A stretch of 64,000 nt of DNA from Polaribacter sp. Hel_I_88 (GCF_000687935.1 NZ_JHZZ01000001.1:3792001-3856000); one strand, 5' to 3'. Shown: positions 26,325 to 34,759, counted from the stretch's first letter. Program-made: numbers and translations. Notes: generated from the sequence alone by a model not told the origin.

Positions 26325-27245
26325 TTATTTAATAGCCGGATTTAAATAATCTGGTAATGTTGGGTTGTTTGGATCACTAAAATCGTTTGTTGGATCTCCA
26401 TCATTATTAGCATCTTCATCTTTTGTTAAAACTCCATCTCCATCATCATCTACATCAAAATAATTAGGAAAACCATCTCCATCAGTATCATCATTATTAA
26501 CATTGCCATCATTATCTAAGTCTTCATCAATTGTAGGTATTCCATCATTATCATGATCTGTATCCTCAACAAAAGTTAACAAATCTATATAAAATAATAA
26601 ATTTGTATCGACTAAATTATTGGTATAATTTTGAACATTAGAAGATGGATATGCCAATCCTGAAGGAATAAATAACACTCCTTTACCCCCATTTAAATAG
26701 GTAATAGGGCCATTAAAAACTCCTCCAGTTGCTGGATCTTTTTTTAATTCACCTCCTTTTAAGTTCGTATAACCATAAGACCAACCTTTAATTACAGATA
26801 AAAGATTAAACCATGTTCCAGTTGTATTACTATCAAAATTAAACTCACTAAAAGTTGAACCAGACATTGTTCTTCCTGAATATTTTACAAAAACAGAATC
26901 TACAGAAGTAGGTTTTCCTTTATCAGGATCTGCACCAGAATTTCCTTCCTTAGCAACATAAACATACAATTTATAATCAATCTCATTTTCTGTAACAGAC
27001 ATTGTTTCTAGTTTATTATCCTCAAAAATAGGAGTTTTACCAGTAACAAGTGGTTTTACAGAATCTACATCTAAATCATAATAATGGTTCTTTAAAAACT
27101 TTACCAAAGAATCATTATCTGATAACGCTAAAGCTTTATGATCTATATCAGCAAACGGATTGTTCACCCCAAAGTTATCATCTCCACAAGCATAGATAAT
27201 GGTTGCTATAAATACAATTGCAAATATGTTTTTTATTTTATTCAT
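26325..27245 (-). CDS. FKBP-like lipoprotein with Asp-rich calcium-binding tail
   Basis: 306 residues. Lipoprotein signal (IFAIVFIATIIYAC, Cys 20). The middle (about 75-225) looks like the FKBP-type peptidyl-prolyl isomerase lipoproteins of gliding bacteria: VFVKYSGRTMSGSTFSEF, then VIKGWSYGYTNLKGG and KGVLFIPSGLAYPS. The C-terminal 80 residues are a thrombospondin-type-3-like run of Dx(D/N)xDG units (DTDHDNDGIPTIDEDLDND and further copies), expected to bind several calcium ions. It is a single transcription unit bounded by a bidirectional terminator. Confidence 0.85.
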   Translation of the reverse strand: MNKIKNIFAIVFIATIIYACGDDNFGVNNPFADIDHKALALSDNDSLVKFLKNHYYDLDVDSVKPLVTGKTPIFEDNKLETMSVTENEIDYKLYVYVAKEGNSGADPDKGKPTSVDSVFVKYSGRTMSGSTFSEFNFDSNTTGTWFNLLSVIKGWSYGYTNLKGGELKKDPATGGVFNGPITYLNGGKGVLFIPSGLAYPSSNVQNYTNNLVDTNLLFYIDLLTFVEDTDHDNDGIPTIDEDLDNDGNVNNDDTDGDGFPNYFDVDDDGDGVLTKDEDANNDGDPTNDFSDPNNPTLPDYLNPAIK

Positions 27246-27283
27246 TTATTCATAAAATTAGTGGGCGCAATTTACCATTTTTA

Positions 27284-27291
27284 TACCTTTG
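27284..27291 (+). promoter_or_regulatory. -7 box upstream of the S4-domain gene
   Basis: TACCTTTG, exact TAnnTTTG match, 35 bp before the ATG. Confidence 0.55.
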
Positions 27292-27326
27292 TAAAAAGAT
27301 AATAGATAGATTTTAACTTTTTTTTT

Positions 27327-27719
27327 ATGAGAATAGACAGATACTTATGGTGCATTCGTTTTTTTAAAACAAGAAGCATCGCTACAACCGCTTGTAAAAA
27401 AGGGCAAGTTAAAATTGATGGTACAAATTTAAAACCTTCTAAAGATATTTTTGGAGGCGAATTGATTGTTGTCAGAAAAAATCAAATTAACTATCAAATA
27501 AAAGTTTTAGATTTACCACCAAGCAGAGTTGGTGCAAAATTGGTTGATATTTACAGAAAAGATCTTACACCAAAAGAAGAATTTGAAAAGAACGAACTTT
27601 TAAAATACTCTAAAGACTATTATCGCAAAAAAGGAGCAGGAAGACCAACCAAAAAAGATCGTAGAGACATAGAAGATTTTACAGAAGACCCTTTTGAAGA
27701 TACCACAGAAAACTTATGA
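27327..27719 (+). CDS. S4-domain RNA-binding protein, Hsp15 (HslR)-like
   Basis: 130 residues; the S4 fold is at 1-60 with MRIDRYLWCIRFFKTRSIA and GQVKIDGTNLKPS, exactly the Hsp15 arrangement. Hsp15 in E. coli binds 50S subunits carrying stalled nascent chains. The tail is Lys/Arg-rich (KKGAGRPTKKDRRDI) then acidic. Its stop overlaps the start of the phosphoribosyltransferase gene (ATGA, 27716-27719). Confidence 0.9.
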   Translation: MRIDRYLWCIRFFKTRSIATTACKKGQVKIDGTNLKPSKDIFGGELIVVRKNQINYQIKVLDLPPSRVGAKLVDIYRKDLTPKEEFEKNELLKYSKDYYRKKGAGRPTKKDRRDIEDFTEDPFEDTTENL

Positions 27720-28219
27720 AAACAGAAAACAATATTATATTAGATACCCTTCAAATTAATCAAAAAATTAAAAGAATTGCGTATCAAATTTACGAAAACA
27801 ACACCAACGAAAAAGAGGTTATTATTGCTGGTATTGTTGGTAATGGATTTGTTTTTGCTGAAAAATTAGTGGCTGCTTTACAAGAAATTTCTACTTTAAG
27901 AGTAGTTATTTGTGAAGTAAACATCAACAAGAAAAAGCCTTTAGAAGCTGTTTCTACTTCTTTGGCTGTTGGCGATTACAAAAATAAATCATTAGTTTTG
28001 GTTGATGACGTTTTAAATTCTGGTACAACTTTAATTTATGGGGTAAAACACTTTTTAGAAGTACCTTTAAAGCGATTTAAAACTGCTGTTTTAGTTAATA
28101 GAAATCATAAAAAATATCCTGTAAAAGCAGATTTTAAAGGTGTTTCTTTATCAACTTCTATCAAAGAACACGTTCAGGTTACTTTTTCAGAAAAGGAATC
28201 AAGTGCCTACTTAGTTTAA
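27716..28219 (+). CDS. Phosphoribosyltransferase-family protein (PyrR-like)
   Basis: 167 residues with the PRPP-binding motif LVLVDDVLNSGTT (about 96-108) and IVGNGFVFAEKL as the pyrophosphate-loop region. It resembles PyrR-type or hypoxanthine-type PRTases, but the hood region is not diagnostic, so the base substrate is undecided. Translation is coupled to the S4-domain gene. The 3' end overlaps the convergent aroK by 9 bp. Confidence 0.85.
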   Translation: MKTENNIILDTLQINQKIKRIAYQIYENNTNEKEVIIAGIVGNGFVFAEKLVAALQEISTLRVVICEVNINKKKPLEAVSTSLAVGDYKNKSLVLVDDVLNSGTTLIYGVKHFLEVPLKRFKTAVLVNRNHKKYPVKADFKGVSLSTSIKEHVQVTFSEKESSAYLV

Positions 28220-28726
28220 CAATATAGCTAACTCTTTTGCGATTTCTTTTTTTGTTTTATCATCAATTTTGATTGTCATTTTTGCTTGTTCGTAAAAAAA
28301 ACGTCTTTCAAAAAGGTGTTTTGCAACAAATTCAGGAATTTTATCATCTTCTAAAGAAGCAATTATAGGTCTTTTTGCTTTCTTTTGAATCAATCTTTTT
28401 ACCATTGTAGGAACATTACCTTGTAAATAGATAGATGTTGTTGCCTTTTCATTAATAAGATTCATGTTATTTGCATAACAAGGAGTGCCACCTCCTAAAG
28501 AAAGTATAAAATCTTCTTCTTTAAACAAGATTTCTTTTAAATATTTACTTTCTATATTTCTAAAATAAATTTCTCCTTTTTGTTTAAAAATTTCGGCAAT
28601 TGTTGCTTCTTCTTTTTGAATAATATAGTCGTCTAAATCTATAAAATTCATTGTCAAACGTTTAGATAGTTTTTTACCAATGCTAGATTTTCCTGAGGCC
28701 ATATAGCCCAACAACACAATTTTCAT
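28211..28726 (-). CDS. aroK: Shikimate kinase
   Basis: Phosphorylates shikimate at the 3-OH in the chorismate pathway. 171 residues with P-loop GYMASGKSSIGKKL, substrate-binding DLDDYI, the conserved FRNIESKYL and SLGGGTPC, and the LID-region Arg in KRPI. Length is standard. It converges with the phosphoribosyltransferase (9-bp overlap). Confidence 0.95.
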   Translation of the reverse strand: MKIVLLGYMASGKSSIGKKLSKRLTMNFIDLDDYIIQKEEATIAEIFKQKGEIYFRNIESKYLKEILFKEEDFILSLGGGTPCYANNMNLINEKATTSIYLQGNVPTMVKRLIQKKAKRPIIASLEDDKIPEFVAKHLFERRFFYEQAKMTIKIDDKTKKEIAKELAILLN

Positions 28727-28796
28727 TTCTTATAATTTTTTACAAATATCGCTAAAATTTATTCAATTTTATATTTCTAGTTTAAATGATAGGTAG

Positions 28797-28804
28797 TATA
28801 TTTG
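28797..28804 (+). promoter_or_regulatory. -7 box of tRNA-Lys
   Basis: TATATTTG followed by C, exact consensus, 17 bp before the tRNA 5' end. Confidence 0.65.
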
Positions 28805-28821
28805 CACCTCATTTAATTTAA

Positions 28822-28894
28822 GACTTGGTAGCTCAGTTGGTAGAGCATCTCCCTTTTAAGGAGAGGGTCCTGGGTTCGAGCCCCAGCCCAGTCA
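28822..28894 (+). tRNA. tRNA-Lys (anticodon TTT)
   Basis: 73 nt cloverleaf: acceptor GACTTGG/CCCAGTC, D arm GCTC...GAGC, anticodon stem TCTCC/GGAGA with loop CTTTTAA (TTT), T arm CTGGG-TTCGAGC-CCCAG, discriminator A, CCA not encoded. The acceptor stem carries one T5:C68 mismatch. Its U34 is a substrate of MnmA encoded at 5369. Confidence 0.95.
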
Positions 28895-28900
28895 CAGATA

Positions 28901-28932
28901 AAAAAAGTTAAGCGAAAGCTTAACTTTTTTTA
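28901..28932 (+). terminator. Terminator after tRNA-Lys
   Basis: AAAAAAGTTAAGC-GAAA-GCTTAACTTTTTT: 13-bp stem closed by a GNRA (GAAA) tetraloop. It separates the two tRNA genes. Confidence 0.92.
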
Positions 28933-28974
28933 TTAAAGTTCATACCAAAAAAAATCGGTAAATTATTATTTTTT

Positions 28975-29058
28975 GCGCACGTGGCGAAATTGGTAGACGC
29001 GCAGCCTTGAGGGGGCTGTAAACGCAAGTTTGTGGAAGTTCGAATCTTCTCGTGCGCA
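28975..29058 (+). tRNA. tRNA-Leu (anticodon GAG)
   Basis: Acceptor GCGCACG/CGTGCGC, anticodon stem CAGCC/GGCTG with loop TTGAGGG (GAG), long variable arm, T arm GGAAG-TTCGAAT-CTTCT, discriminator A; CCA not encoded. 84 nt, a class II tRNA. Confidence 0.95.
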
Positions 29059-29138
29059 CTTTTTAAAAATGAATTATTTTTAAACTTCTTCACAAAAAAT
29101 TAACCTTTTTAAACTGTTTTATACTTAATTTTGTTTTT

Positions 29139-29945
29139 ATGCAAAGAAACCTGTTTATTTTGTGCTTATTCTTAAGTTTAAGTGCCTTTTCTCAAAAAGA
29201 TAGTATTCCAAACACAATGCTAAAAGGTCAAATTATACATGCTATTGATGATAGTGTTTTAAGTGCAGCACATGTTTTAAACTTAAATACTGTTCAAGGT
29301 ACAATTACTAATGATAAAGGTTATTTTGAATTAGCCACTAAAGTAAATGACACGATTTTAGTGTCTTATTTAGGATACTCATCAATTAAAATAAAAATTA
29401 CCAACGATTTATTAAAAGCAGACAATGAGTTAGAGATTGCTTTGTATGAAAAACCCGAAGAAGTTAAAGAAGTTATTATAAAATCGACCAAATTAATTGG
29501 TGTTTTAGAAATTGATGTAAAACAAGTACCTAAAGACAGGTTTACAAGAATTCATATTAATGGACTGCCACAAACCTATGAAGTTGGAAAACCAAACAAA
29601 AAAGATTTCTCTTCTCCTGTTGCTGCACTCTTTCAACCTGTAGATTTCTTATATAATCTTTTTGGTAAAAAACCAAAACAACTAAAAAAGTTACAAAAAC
29701 TAAAAAAAGAAGACGATTTACGTAAAATGTTAGCTGGTAAATTTGATAGAGAAGTAATGATGGAGTACCTACAAATGGACAGCCAAGAGTTATCTGAACT
29801 TTTAATTGATTGTAATTATTCTGAATATTTTATTAAAAAAGCATCTGATCTGCAAATGATTGAAGCTGTCTTATCTTGTTACGAAAATTACAAAGCATTA
29901 AAAAAAGGAAGTATTCAACGTGATAAAATTCCTTCTAAAAACTAA
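29139..29945 (+). CDS. Exported carboxypeptidase-regulatory-like (beta-sandwich) protein
   Basis: 268 residues with signal peptide (RNLFILCLFLSLSAFSQ). Residues about 27-105 are a CarboxypepD_reg-like domain (LKGQIIHAIDDSVLSAAHV, then GYFELATKVNDTILVSYLGY), the same domain that begins SusC/TonB receptors, but here there is no plug or barrel. The rest (about 120-268) is a conserved helical, Lys-rich extension (FGKKPKQLKKLQKLKKEDDL) seen in similar Flavobacteriia proteins of unknown role. Confidence 0.82.
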   Translation: MQRNLFILCLFLSLSAFSQKDSIPNTMLKGQIIHAIDDSVLSAAHVLNLNTVQGTITNDKGYFELATKVNDTILVSYLGYSSIKIKITNDLLKADNELEIALYEKPEEVKEVIIKSTKLIGVLEIDVKQVPKDRFTRIHINGLPQTYEVGKPNKKDFSSPVAALFQPVDFLYNLFGKKPKQLKKLQKLKKEDDLRKMLAGKFDREVMMEYLQMDSQELSELLIDCNYSEYFIKKASDLQMIEAVLSCYENYKALKKGSIQRDKIPSKN

Positions 29946-30296
29946 TTGCTAGTTTGTTTTCTTGTTTATTTAAATCACTATTTTATAAACTGAAAAGAGT
30001 CAAAAACAAACTGCTTTTGACTCTGATCAACTATTAAAACTAACTAAAATTCTTCTAAAGATTTTAGCTCTATAATAGTAAGACGATTCTAAATATAAAT
30101 CGTTACAAATATTTAACTGATTTACAGAAGTTACATAAACTTACAACAGCTCAAGTAGCTATTCTGAAAGAATTCATCTTTTAAAAACCACATCTCCTCT
30201 ATTACTATTCTATATGAGTTAAATATTTTATAGATAGTTATTATAAAATAAATTGTTTGTGATTAATTTTATATTCTAATTATAAAATTAACCAGT
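29946..30296. other. Intergenic, no convincing gene
   Basis: Contains a hairpin AGAGTCAAAA/TTTTGACTCT (29996-30024) that could end the preceding transcript, though no T run follows. A 38-codon open stretch without a usual start (30068-30184) is probably not a gene. Confidence 0.6.
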
Positions 30297-30461
30297 ATGA
30301 AATCTAAAATATTCTTATCAATAATCATTGCTATTGCATTTTTTGTGGTCTTTTATTACGTTTTAAAATTCGTATTAATAACATCCTTAATAATTGCTGC
30401 AGCCATAATAATTTTACCAATTCTCTACTTTACATTTAAATCTGGGAATAGTAATTCTTAA
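30297..30461 (+). CDS. Small two-helix membrane protein (54 aa)
   Basis: ATG at 30297 to TAA at 30459-30461. The product begins MKSKIFLSIIIAIAFFVVFYY and has a second hydrophobic segment LITSLIIAAAIIILPILYF, ending in KSGNSNS. Two membrane helices with little loop between. The gene ends just before a strong bidirectional terminator (30475-30502), which supports a real transcript. No family recognised. Confidence 0.6.
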   Translation: MKSKIFLSIIIAIAFFVVFYYVLKFVLITSLIIAAAIIILPILYFTFKSGNSNS

Positions 30462-30474
30462 AATTTAAGCAAAA

Positions 30475-30502
30475 AAAATCAGTCAAAATTTTGACTGATT
30501 TT
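30475..30502. terminator. Bidirectional terminator
   Basis: Perfect dyad AAAATCAGTCAAAA/TTTTGACTGATTTT between the small membrane-protein gene and the convergent prohibitin-like gene. Confidence 0.9.
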
Positions 30503-30524
30503 CTTATAATAAATTATATAATTC

Positions 30525-31355
30525 TTACTGATTTCCAAGTATAATTGGCATTCCTGATTTACCAGAACCAATAACAACTACTTTGCTATTTGGCGATTTA
30601 GAAAGTTGAATTGTAGCTTCAATTCCTTTTTCTTGTAAAATCTTGTCGGTTAAAGACTCACTTAAAATCTTGTTTGCAATCGCTTTTCCTTCTGCATCAA
30701 TTTTTTGTCTTTCAGCCTCTTTTTTTGCTTTAGATAATCTAAACTCATATTCTAAAGACTCTTGCTCTTGCTTTAATTTCGTTTCAATTGCAATTCTAAT
30801 AGTACTTGGTAATTTAACATCTTCTACCAAAACCCTTTTTACAGTTAAATACTGATCTTTTAAAACCAACTGAACTTCATCTAAAATTTCTTGCTCAATA
30901 ACATCTCTTTTGCTAGAATATAATTGCTCTGGCGTATAACGTCCTACAACACTTCTTGCAGCTGCATTTACTGCAGGATCTAACAATTCGCGCTCATAAT
31001 CTTCACCTTTTGTTTTAATTAAACTTCCTAGATTTTCAAATTCTGGTTCGTACCAAATCGTTCCATTTACTTTTACCTCTAATCCGTTTACAGAAAGTAC
31101 ATTCATTTCATCTGAAATAGATTGCTGACGCACTTTTCTTACAATCATTCTATTCCAAGGTGCTACAATATGAAAACCTTCTCCATAAGATTTCTCTGTA
31201 TTGATACCATCACCCAAAGTTTCAAAAATTACACCTCCTTCTCCAGGACCAATAGTTACTGTAGATTTTGAGAATAAGATAATCACTGCAATTGCTATAA
31301 TAATAAAGAAAACTCCACCTTTTGGGAAGTTAAAATCCATTTGGTTATTTGCCAT
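30525..31355 (-). CDS. SPFH/Band-7 (prohibitin-like) membrane protein
   Basis: 276 residues: one N-terminal membrane segment (GGVFFIIIAIAVIILF, 13-28), the SPFH domain (about 30-215; IGPGEGGVIFETLGDG, LEVKVNGTIWYEPE, AARSVVGRYTPEQLYSSKR) and a coiled-coil-prone segment (KAKKEAERQKIDAEGKAIAN) before a hydrophobic C-terminus. Prohibitin-type proteins oligomerise at the inner membrane and modulate FtsH-class proteases in other bacteria. The promoter (TTG-N20-TAAATTTG) is clear upstream. Confidence 0.92.
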   Translation of the reverse strand: MANNQMDFNFPKGGVFFIIIAIAVIILFSKSTVTIGPGEGGVIFETLGDGINTEKSYGEGFHIVAPWNRMIVRKVRQQSISDEMNVLSVNGLEVKVNGTIWYEPEFENLGSLIKTKGEDYERELLDPAVNAAARSVVGRYTPEQLYSSKRDVIEQEILDEVQLVLKDQYLTVKRVLVEDVKLPSTIRIAIETKLKQEQESLEYEFRLSKAKKEAERQKIDAEGKAIANKILSESLTDKILQEKGIEATIQLSKSPNSKVVVIGSGKSGMPIILGNQ

Positions 31356-31378
31356 TTTTACTGTTTTTTAAATTTTAT

Positions 31379-31409
31379 CAAATTTACGACTTATAACTAT
31401 CAATCACAA
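31379..31409 (-). promoter_or_regulatory. Promoter of the prohibitin-like gene
   Basis: On the minus strand TTG (31409-31407), 20 bp, then TAAATTTG (31386-31379); close to the Bacteroidota TTG-N19-TAnnTTTG consensus. Confidence 0.6.
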
Positions 31410-31430
31410 TCGATACTAATTATAAATTTC

Positions 31431-33458
31431 TTAAATTTTTCCATGGTATTTTCTAAGAAACCATTCCACAGTAAATAAGCCAATTACAATAAATAAAATC
31501 CATCTCCAGTCAATTAAATTTTCTTGTTTTATGGATGATTTTTGAACCGTATAAAATGATTCGTTATCTATTAAATTTTTAGAAATTTCATCAACTTGAT
31601 TAGTAAAAAATAGCTTTCCTCCTGTTTTATCTGCTAACTTTTGTAGTTTATTTACATTCGCATTTGTAAACTGTTCCTCAACCTCATAATCCGTTATTTT
31701 AAAACGCCCATTTTTATTGATATTCTGACCAGCAACTGAAACTTTATAAGTGTAATTTCCAGAAGCAAGATTCTCAATTTCAGTTTGATAAGAATTATTA
31801 ACCAAAGAAAAAGGAACTTTTAAAACATTGTTTGTTTCTGTATTTGTAATACTAATTTCAAGAGATGCTCTTGCATCAAATTGATAATTTTTGTCCGTAT
31901 AAAAAGCTGATATACTAATGGTTGAGTTTGCAGGATATAAACTTTCTGCATTTACTTCTAAACGATTTCTCTTCTTGTTTGATGCTAAATACTGCACCAA
32001 ATTCCCCATAAACTTATCAAAATCTTCGAAAGAATTTGTATTTAAAAAACTAGCTGCTCGCCATTTCCAGATACCTTCTCCTAATAGTATGGCAGATTTT
32101 TGATCATTCATATCAAAAGTTGCTAATAAAGGTTGTTGGGTTTGAACACCGTTTATATTTTGAGAAAACAAAACTTGATGTTCTTTGGTAATGGTAACTT
32201 CTCCAAACTTATCTAACAAAGGTGGATAATTAACAAAGCCAATATCTTCTTGTAAAAAAGTTAAAAAAGCATCGTTATAAATTGCAGCATAATTTTCAGT
32301 TTGATTGATGGCATTTTTTCTAAAACCTAGTAATTTTTGATTGATAAAATTCCAATCTGTGTTGGCACCAGAAACAAACAAATAATTGGTATTATTCTCT
32401 TTGATTTTTTCAAAAACCGAATTAAAACTAACTGTAGGCTGATACAATATAACCAATTGATAATCTTGCAATTGCTTTGTAAATTTATCGATAGTAAAAA
32501 CAGTTACAGAGCGTTGTTTGTTGCTTTCTATCGATTTTTTAAAAGCACCCAAATCAGGATGTAAAACACTTGTTAATAACAACACTTTTGTTTGCTCATC
32601 TATAACTTCTACAGAAAAACTTTTACTATTATTTTTGATGTTTTTTTCATTATCAATTTTTGCAATAGACGCAGTATAATACTGCACACCTTCTTTAATT
32701 GATGTTAAATTTGCTTGTAAAGTAGCCGATTTTTTATCCGAAGAAAAAGAAACATTTTTTCTAAATACAATTTTACCTTCATTAACTATTGAAAATTGCG
32801 TGGTTACATTTTCAGTACCTTCATAATTTAAAATAACTTCTACAGGAAATTTATTTTTAATATAACTGTATTTATTAACGTTTAACTGGGTTATTTTAAC
32901 ATCAACATATTTTGTAGTGTCTCCAATAACTATTGGGTAAATTGGCTGTTTACTATTGATAAATTCGTAATCTTGACCAATGGTTTGGTTTCCATCAGAA
33001 ATTAAAATTATAGGCGAAATTTTATCTTTCTGTAAATTTTGTACTCCAAGAATTCCATCAGAGATATTGGTTTGTACATCTTTAAAAGAAAGGCTATCTA
33101 AAACTTGTAAGGAAGTTCCGAATCTAAATTTTTCGATATCAAATTTGCTTTGTAATTTACGATCACCATCAATTGCCTTCATAAAATCAGCTACATTTTT
33201 ATCTTCTTTAAAAAATGAAGTTGAAATTGAATTATCGACCAAAACAGATAAAACAGGTTTTATATTGGTGATTTCTGTTTTTTCTATAATAGGATTTATG
33301 AATAATAATAGCAGCAAAAAAAGACTTACTGCTTTTAAAACAAATAAGATAGGTGTAACCTTAATCCTATTTTTTATTTGATAATAATATTGAAAATAGG
33401 CTATTGAAACACTCAATAACAAGGCTAAAAAACTGTATAAAATTAAAGTTGATTGCAA
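31431..33458 (-). CDS. Membrane protein with VWA domain (BatA/aerotolerance-like)
   Basis: 675 residues: two N-terminal membrane helices (about 4-22 and 38-56), a periplasmic VWA-like domain with the MIDAS DxSxS motif in LVDNSISTS (about 90) and ISDGNQ, long beta-rich periplasmic segments, and a C-terminal helix (IDWRWILFIVIGLFTVEWFL). The layout fits the large VWA proteins of Bacteroidota encoded alone, not the short BatA/BatB pair. A periplasmic scaffold role is likely; ligand unknown. Confidence 0.82.
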   Translation of the reverse strand: MQSTLILYSFLALLLSVSIAYFQYYYQIKNRIKVTPILFVLKAVSLFLLLLLFINPIIEKTEITNIKPVLSVLVDNSISTSFFKEDKNVADFMKAIDGDRKLQSKFDIEKFRFGTSLQVLDSLSFKDVQTNISDGILGVQNLQKDKISPIILISDGNQTIGQDYEFINSKQPIYPIVIGDTTKYVDVKITQLNVNKYSYIKNKFPVEVILNYEGTENVTTQFSIVNEGKIVFRKNVSFSSDKKSATLQANLTSIKEGVQYYTASIAKIDNEKNIKNNSKSFSVEVIDEQTKVLLLTSVLHPDLGAFKKSIESNKQRSVTVFTIDKFTKQLQDYQLVILYQPTVSFNSVFEKIKENNTNYLFVSGANTDWNFINQKLLGFRKNAINQTENYAAIYNDAFLTFLQEDIGFVNYPPLLDKFGEVTITKEHQVLFSQNINGVQTQQPLLATFDMNDQKSAILLGEGIWKWRAASFLNTNSFEDFDKFMGNLVQYLASNKKRNRLEVNAESLYPANSTISISAFYTDKNYQFDARASLEISITNTETNNVLKVPFSLVNNSYQTEIENLASGNYTYKVSVAGQNINKNGRFKITDYEVEEQFTNANVNKLQKLADKTGGKLFFTNQVDEISKNLIDNESFYTVQKSSIKQENLIDWRWILFIVIGLFTVEWFLRKYHGKI

Positions 33459-33504
33459 ACTTATTTTTTATGGGAAAGATATAAATAACTATCTACAAAC
33501 AAAA

Positions 33505-33531
33505 AACCTACAACGTTAAATGTTGTAGGTT
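33505..33531 (-). terminator. Terminator of the small wHTH-like gene
   Basis: Minus-strand hairpin AACCTACAAC/GTTGTAGGTT followed by TTTTTT. About 110 bp of A/T-rich DNA lies between it and the stop codon. Confidence 0.75.
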
Positions 33532-33641
33532 ATAATTATAATTCAATTATAATAGGGTTTTAATTTTAAAGGTATTAAAATGTAAAGGGGTTTAGGGTGT
33601 TTAGAGGTGTTTTATTTTTAGGGTAAAATTTTTATAGGGAT

Positions 33642-33845
33642 TTAGGCTATATAATGATATTTCATATTTTGTTTTACATAAGTTTTAAGAATTCCCATAG
33701 AATTTAACTCATCTAAAATATTATATATTTCAAGTATCAAAGATACATTTTGCGTTTTTTTTAAAATTTCAAAACTTGTTAAATGCTCCTTTTTTAGTTC
33801 ATTTATTATTGTTTGGTGTGCTACTGAAAGTTCTTTTGTGTACAT
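33642..33845 (-). CDS. Small (67 aa) possible winged-helix protein
   Basis: 67 residues: TIINELKKEHLTSFEILKKT, then VSLILEIYNILDELNSMG and a basic beta-type end ILKTYVKQNMKYHYIA. Helix-helix-helix-wing order suggests a minimal winged-helix DNA-binding protein, but I cannot assign a family. A promoter with TATCTTTG (33865-33872) lies upstream, and the perfect palindrome GACTTTAAAGTC sits between its -33 and -7 positions, an operator-like site. Confidence 0.65.
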   Translation of the reverse strand: MYTKELSVAHQTIINELKKEHLTSFEILKKTQNVSLILEIYNILDELNSMGILKTYVKQNMKYHYIA

Positions 33846-33864
33846 AGTTCTTTATATTACACTG

Positions 33865-33888
33865 CAAAGATACATTGACTTTAAAGTC
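33865..33888 (-). promoter_or_regulatory. -7 box with adjacent 12-bp palindromic operator candidate
   Basis: TATCTTTG (minus, 33872-33865) is the -7 box; the perfect palindrome GACTTTAAAGTC (33877-33888) occupies the spacer just upstream, where a bound repressor would block RNA polymerase. Confidence 0.5.
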
Positions 33889-33950
33889 AGAATAAAATAT
33901 TTAGATAAGTCCTAATTTTCTTTAGATAACTGGAACAAAAAGTTCGATAA

Positions 33951-33986
33951 ATAAAAAAAATACCTGTTCAAAAAAACAGGTATTTT
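33951..33986 (-). terminator. Terminator of fabG
   Basis: AAAATACCTGTT/AACAGGTATTTT (33957-33986) with a minus-strand T run at 33951-33960; 26 bp after the fabG stop. Confidence 0.9.
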
Positions 33987-34012
33987 AAAATATTATATAA
34001 ATAAAGTTCTTA

Positions 34013-34759
34013 TTAAGTTAGCATTCCACCGTCTACAGATAAGGTTTGGCCTGTAATATAGCTACTCATATCCGAAGCTAAAAACACACAAGCATTGGCA
34101 ATATCTTGTGGACTTCCTCCTCTTTTTAATGGAATTGAATCTCGCCAACCTTGTACCACTTTTTCATCTAAATTATCTGTCATTTCAGTTTCAATAAAAC
34201 CTGGAGCAATAACATTACTTCGTACGTTTCTTGAACCTAATTCTAAAGCCACAGATTTAGAAAACCCAACAATACCCGCTTTTGATGCTGCATAATTAGT
34301 TTGCCCAGCATTTCCTTTTAAACCAACAACAGAACTCATATTTATAATAGAACCTGCTCTTTGTTTCATCATTGGTCTTATCACAGCTTTTGTTAAGTTA
34401 AAAACTGATTTTAAGTTTACTTCAATTACTTTATCGAAATCATCTTCAGAAATTCGCATTAATAAGTTGTCTTTTGTAATTCCAGCATTGTTTACTAAAA
34501 TATCGATTGTACCAAATTCAGCTAAAACTTCTTTTGCTAATTCTTGAGCAGCATCAAAATTTGCTGCATTCGATTGATATCCTTTTGCAAAAACTCCAAA
34601 TGCTTTTAATTCTGTTTCCAATTCGTTTGCTGCTTCTACTGATGAACTATAGGTAAAAGCTACATTTGCACCTTGTTTTGCAAATTCTACAGCAATTCCT
34701 CTACCAATTCCTCTTGTTGCTCCAGTAATTATTGCTGATTTGTTTTCTAGTAATTTCAT
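34013..34759 (-). CDS. fabG: 3-oxoacyl-[ACP] reductase
   Basis: NADPH-dependent reduction of 3-oxoacyl-ACP in fatty acid elongation. 248 residues, SDR fold: cofactor motif GATRGIGRGIA, VNNAGITKDN, catalytic Ser in INMSSVVGLKG and YAASKAG (Tyr-x3-Lys), and the C-terminal ITGQTLSVDGGM. Length is standard. Neighbouring lpx genes and sucD make a lipid context plausible. It has its own terminator. Confidence 0.95.
   Translation of the reverse strand: MKLLENKSAIITGATRGIGRGIAVEFAKQGANVAFTYSSSVEAANELETELKAFGVFAKGYQSNAANFDAAQELAKEVLAEFGTIDILVNNAGITKDNLLMRISEDDFDKVIEVNLKSVFNLTKAVIRPMMKQRAGSIINMSSVVGLKGNAGQTNYAASKAGIVGFSKSVALELGSRNVRSNVIAPGFIETEMTDNLDEKVVQGWRDSIPLKRGGSPQDIANACVFLASDMSSYITGQTLSVDGGMLT

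Noticed and set aside
30068..30184. 38-codon open stretch between the CarboxypepD_reg-like gene and the small membrane protein
   Set aside because: No usual start codon, a stop immediately upstream and in-frame stops before it; at best a gene remnant.
32980..33381. 133-codon plus-strand frame inside the VWA gene
   Set aside because: Antisense shadow of a well-supported long gene; no family resemblance.
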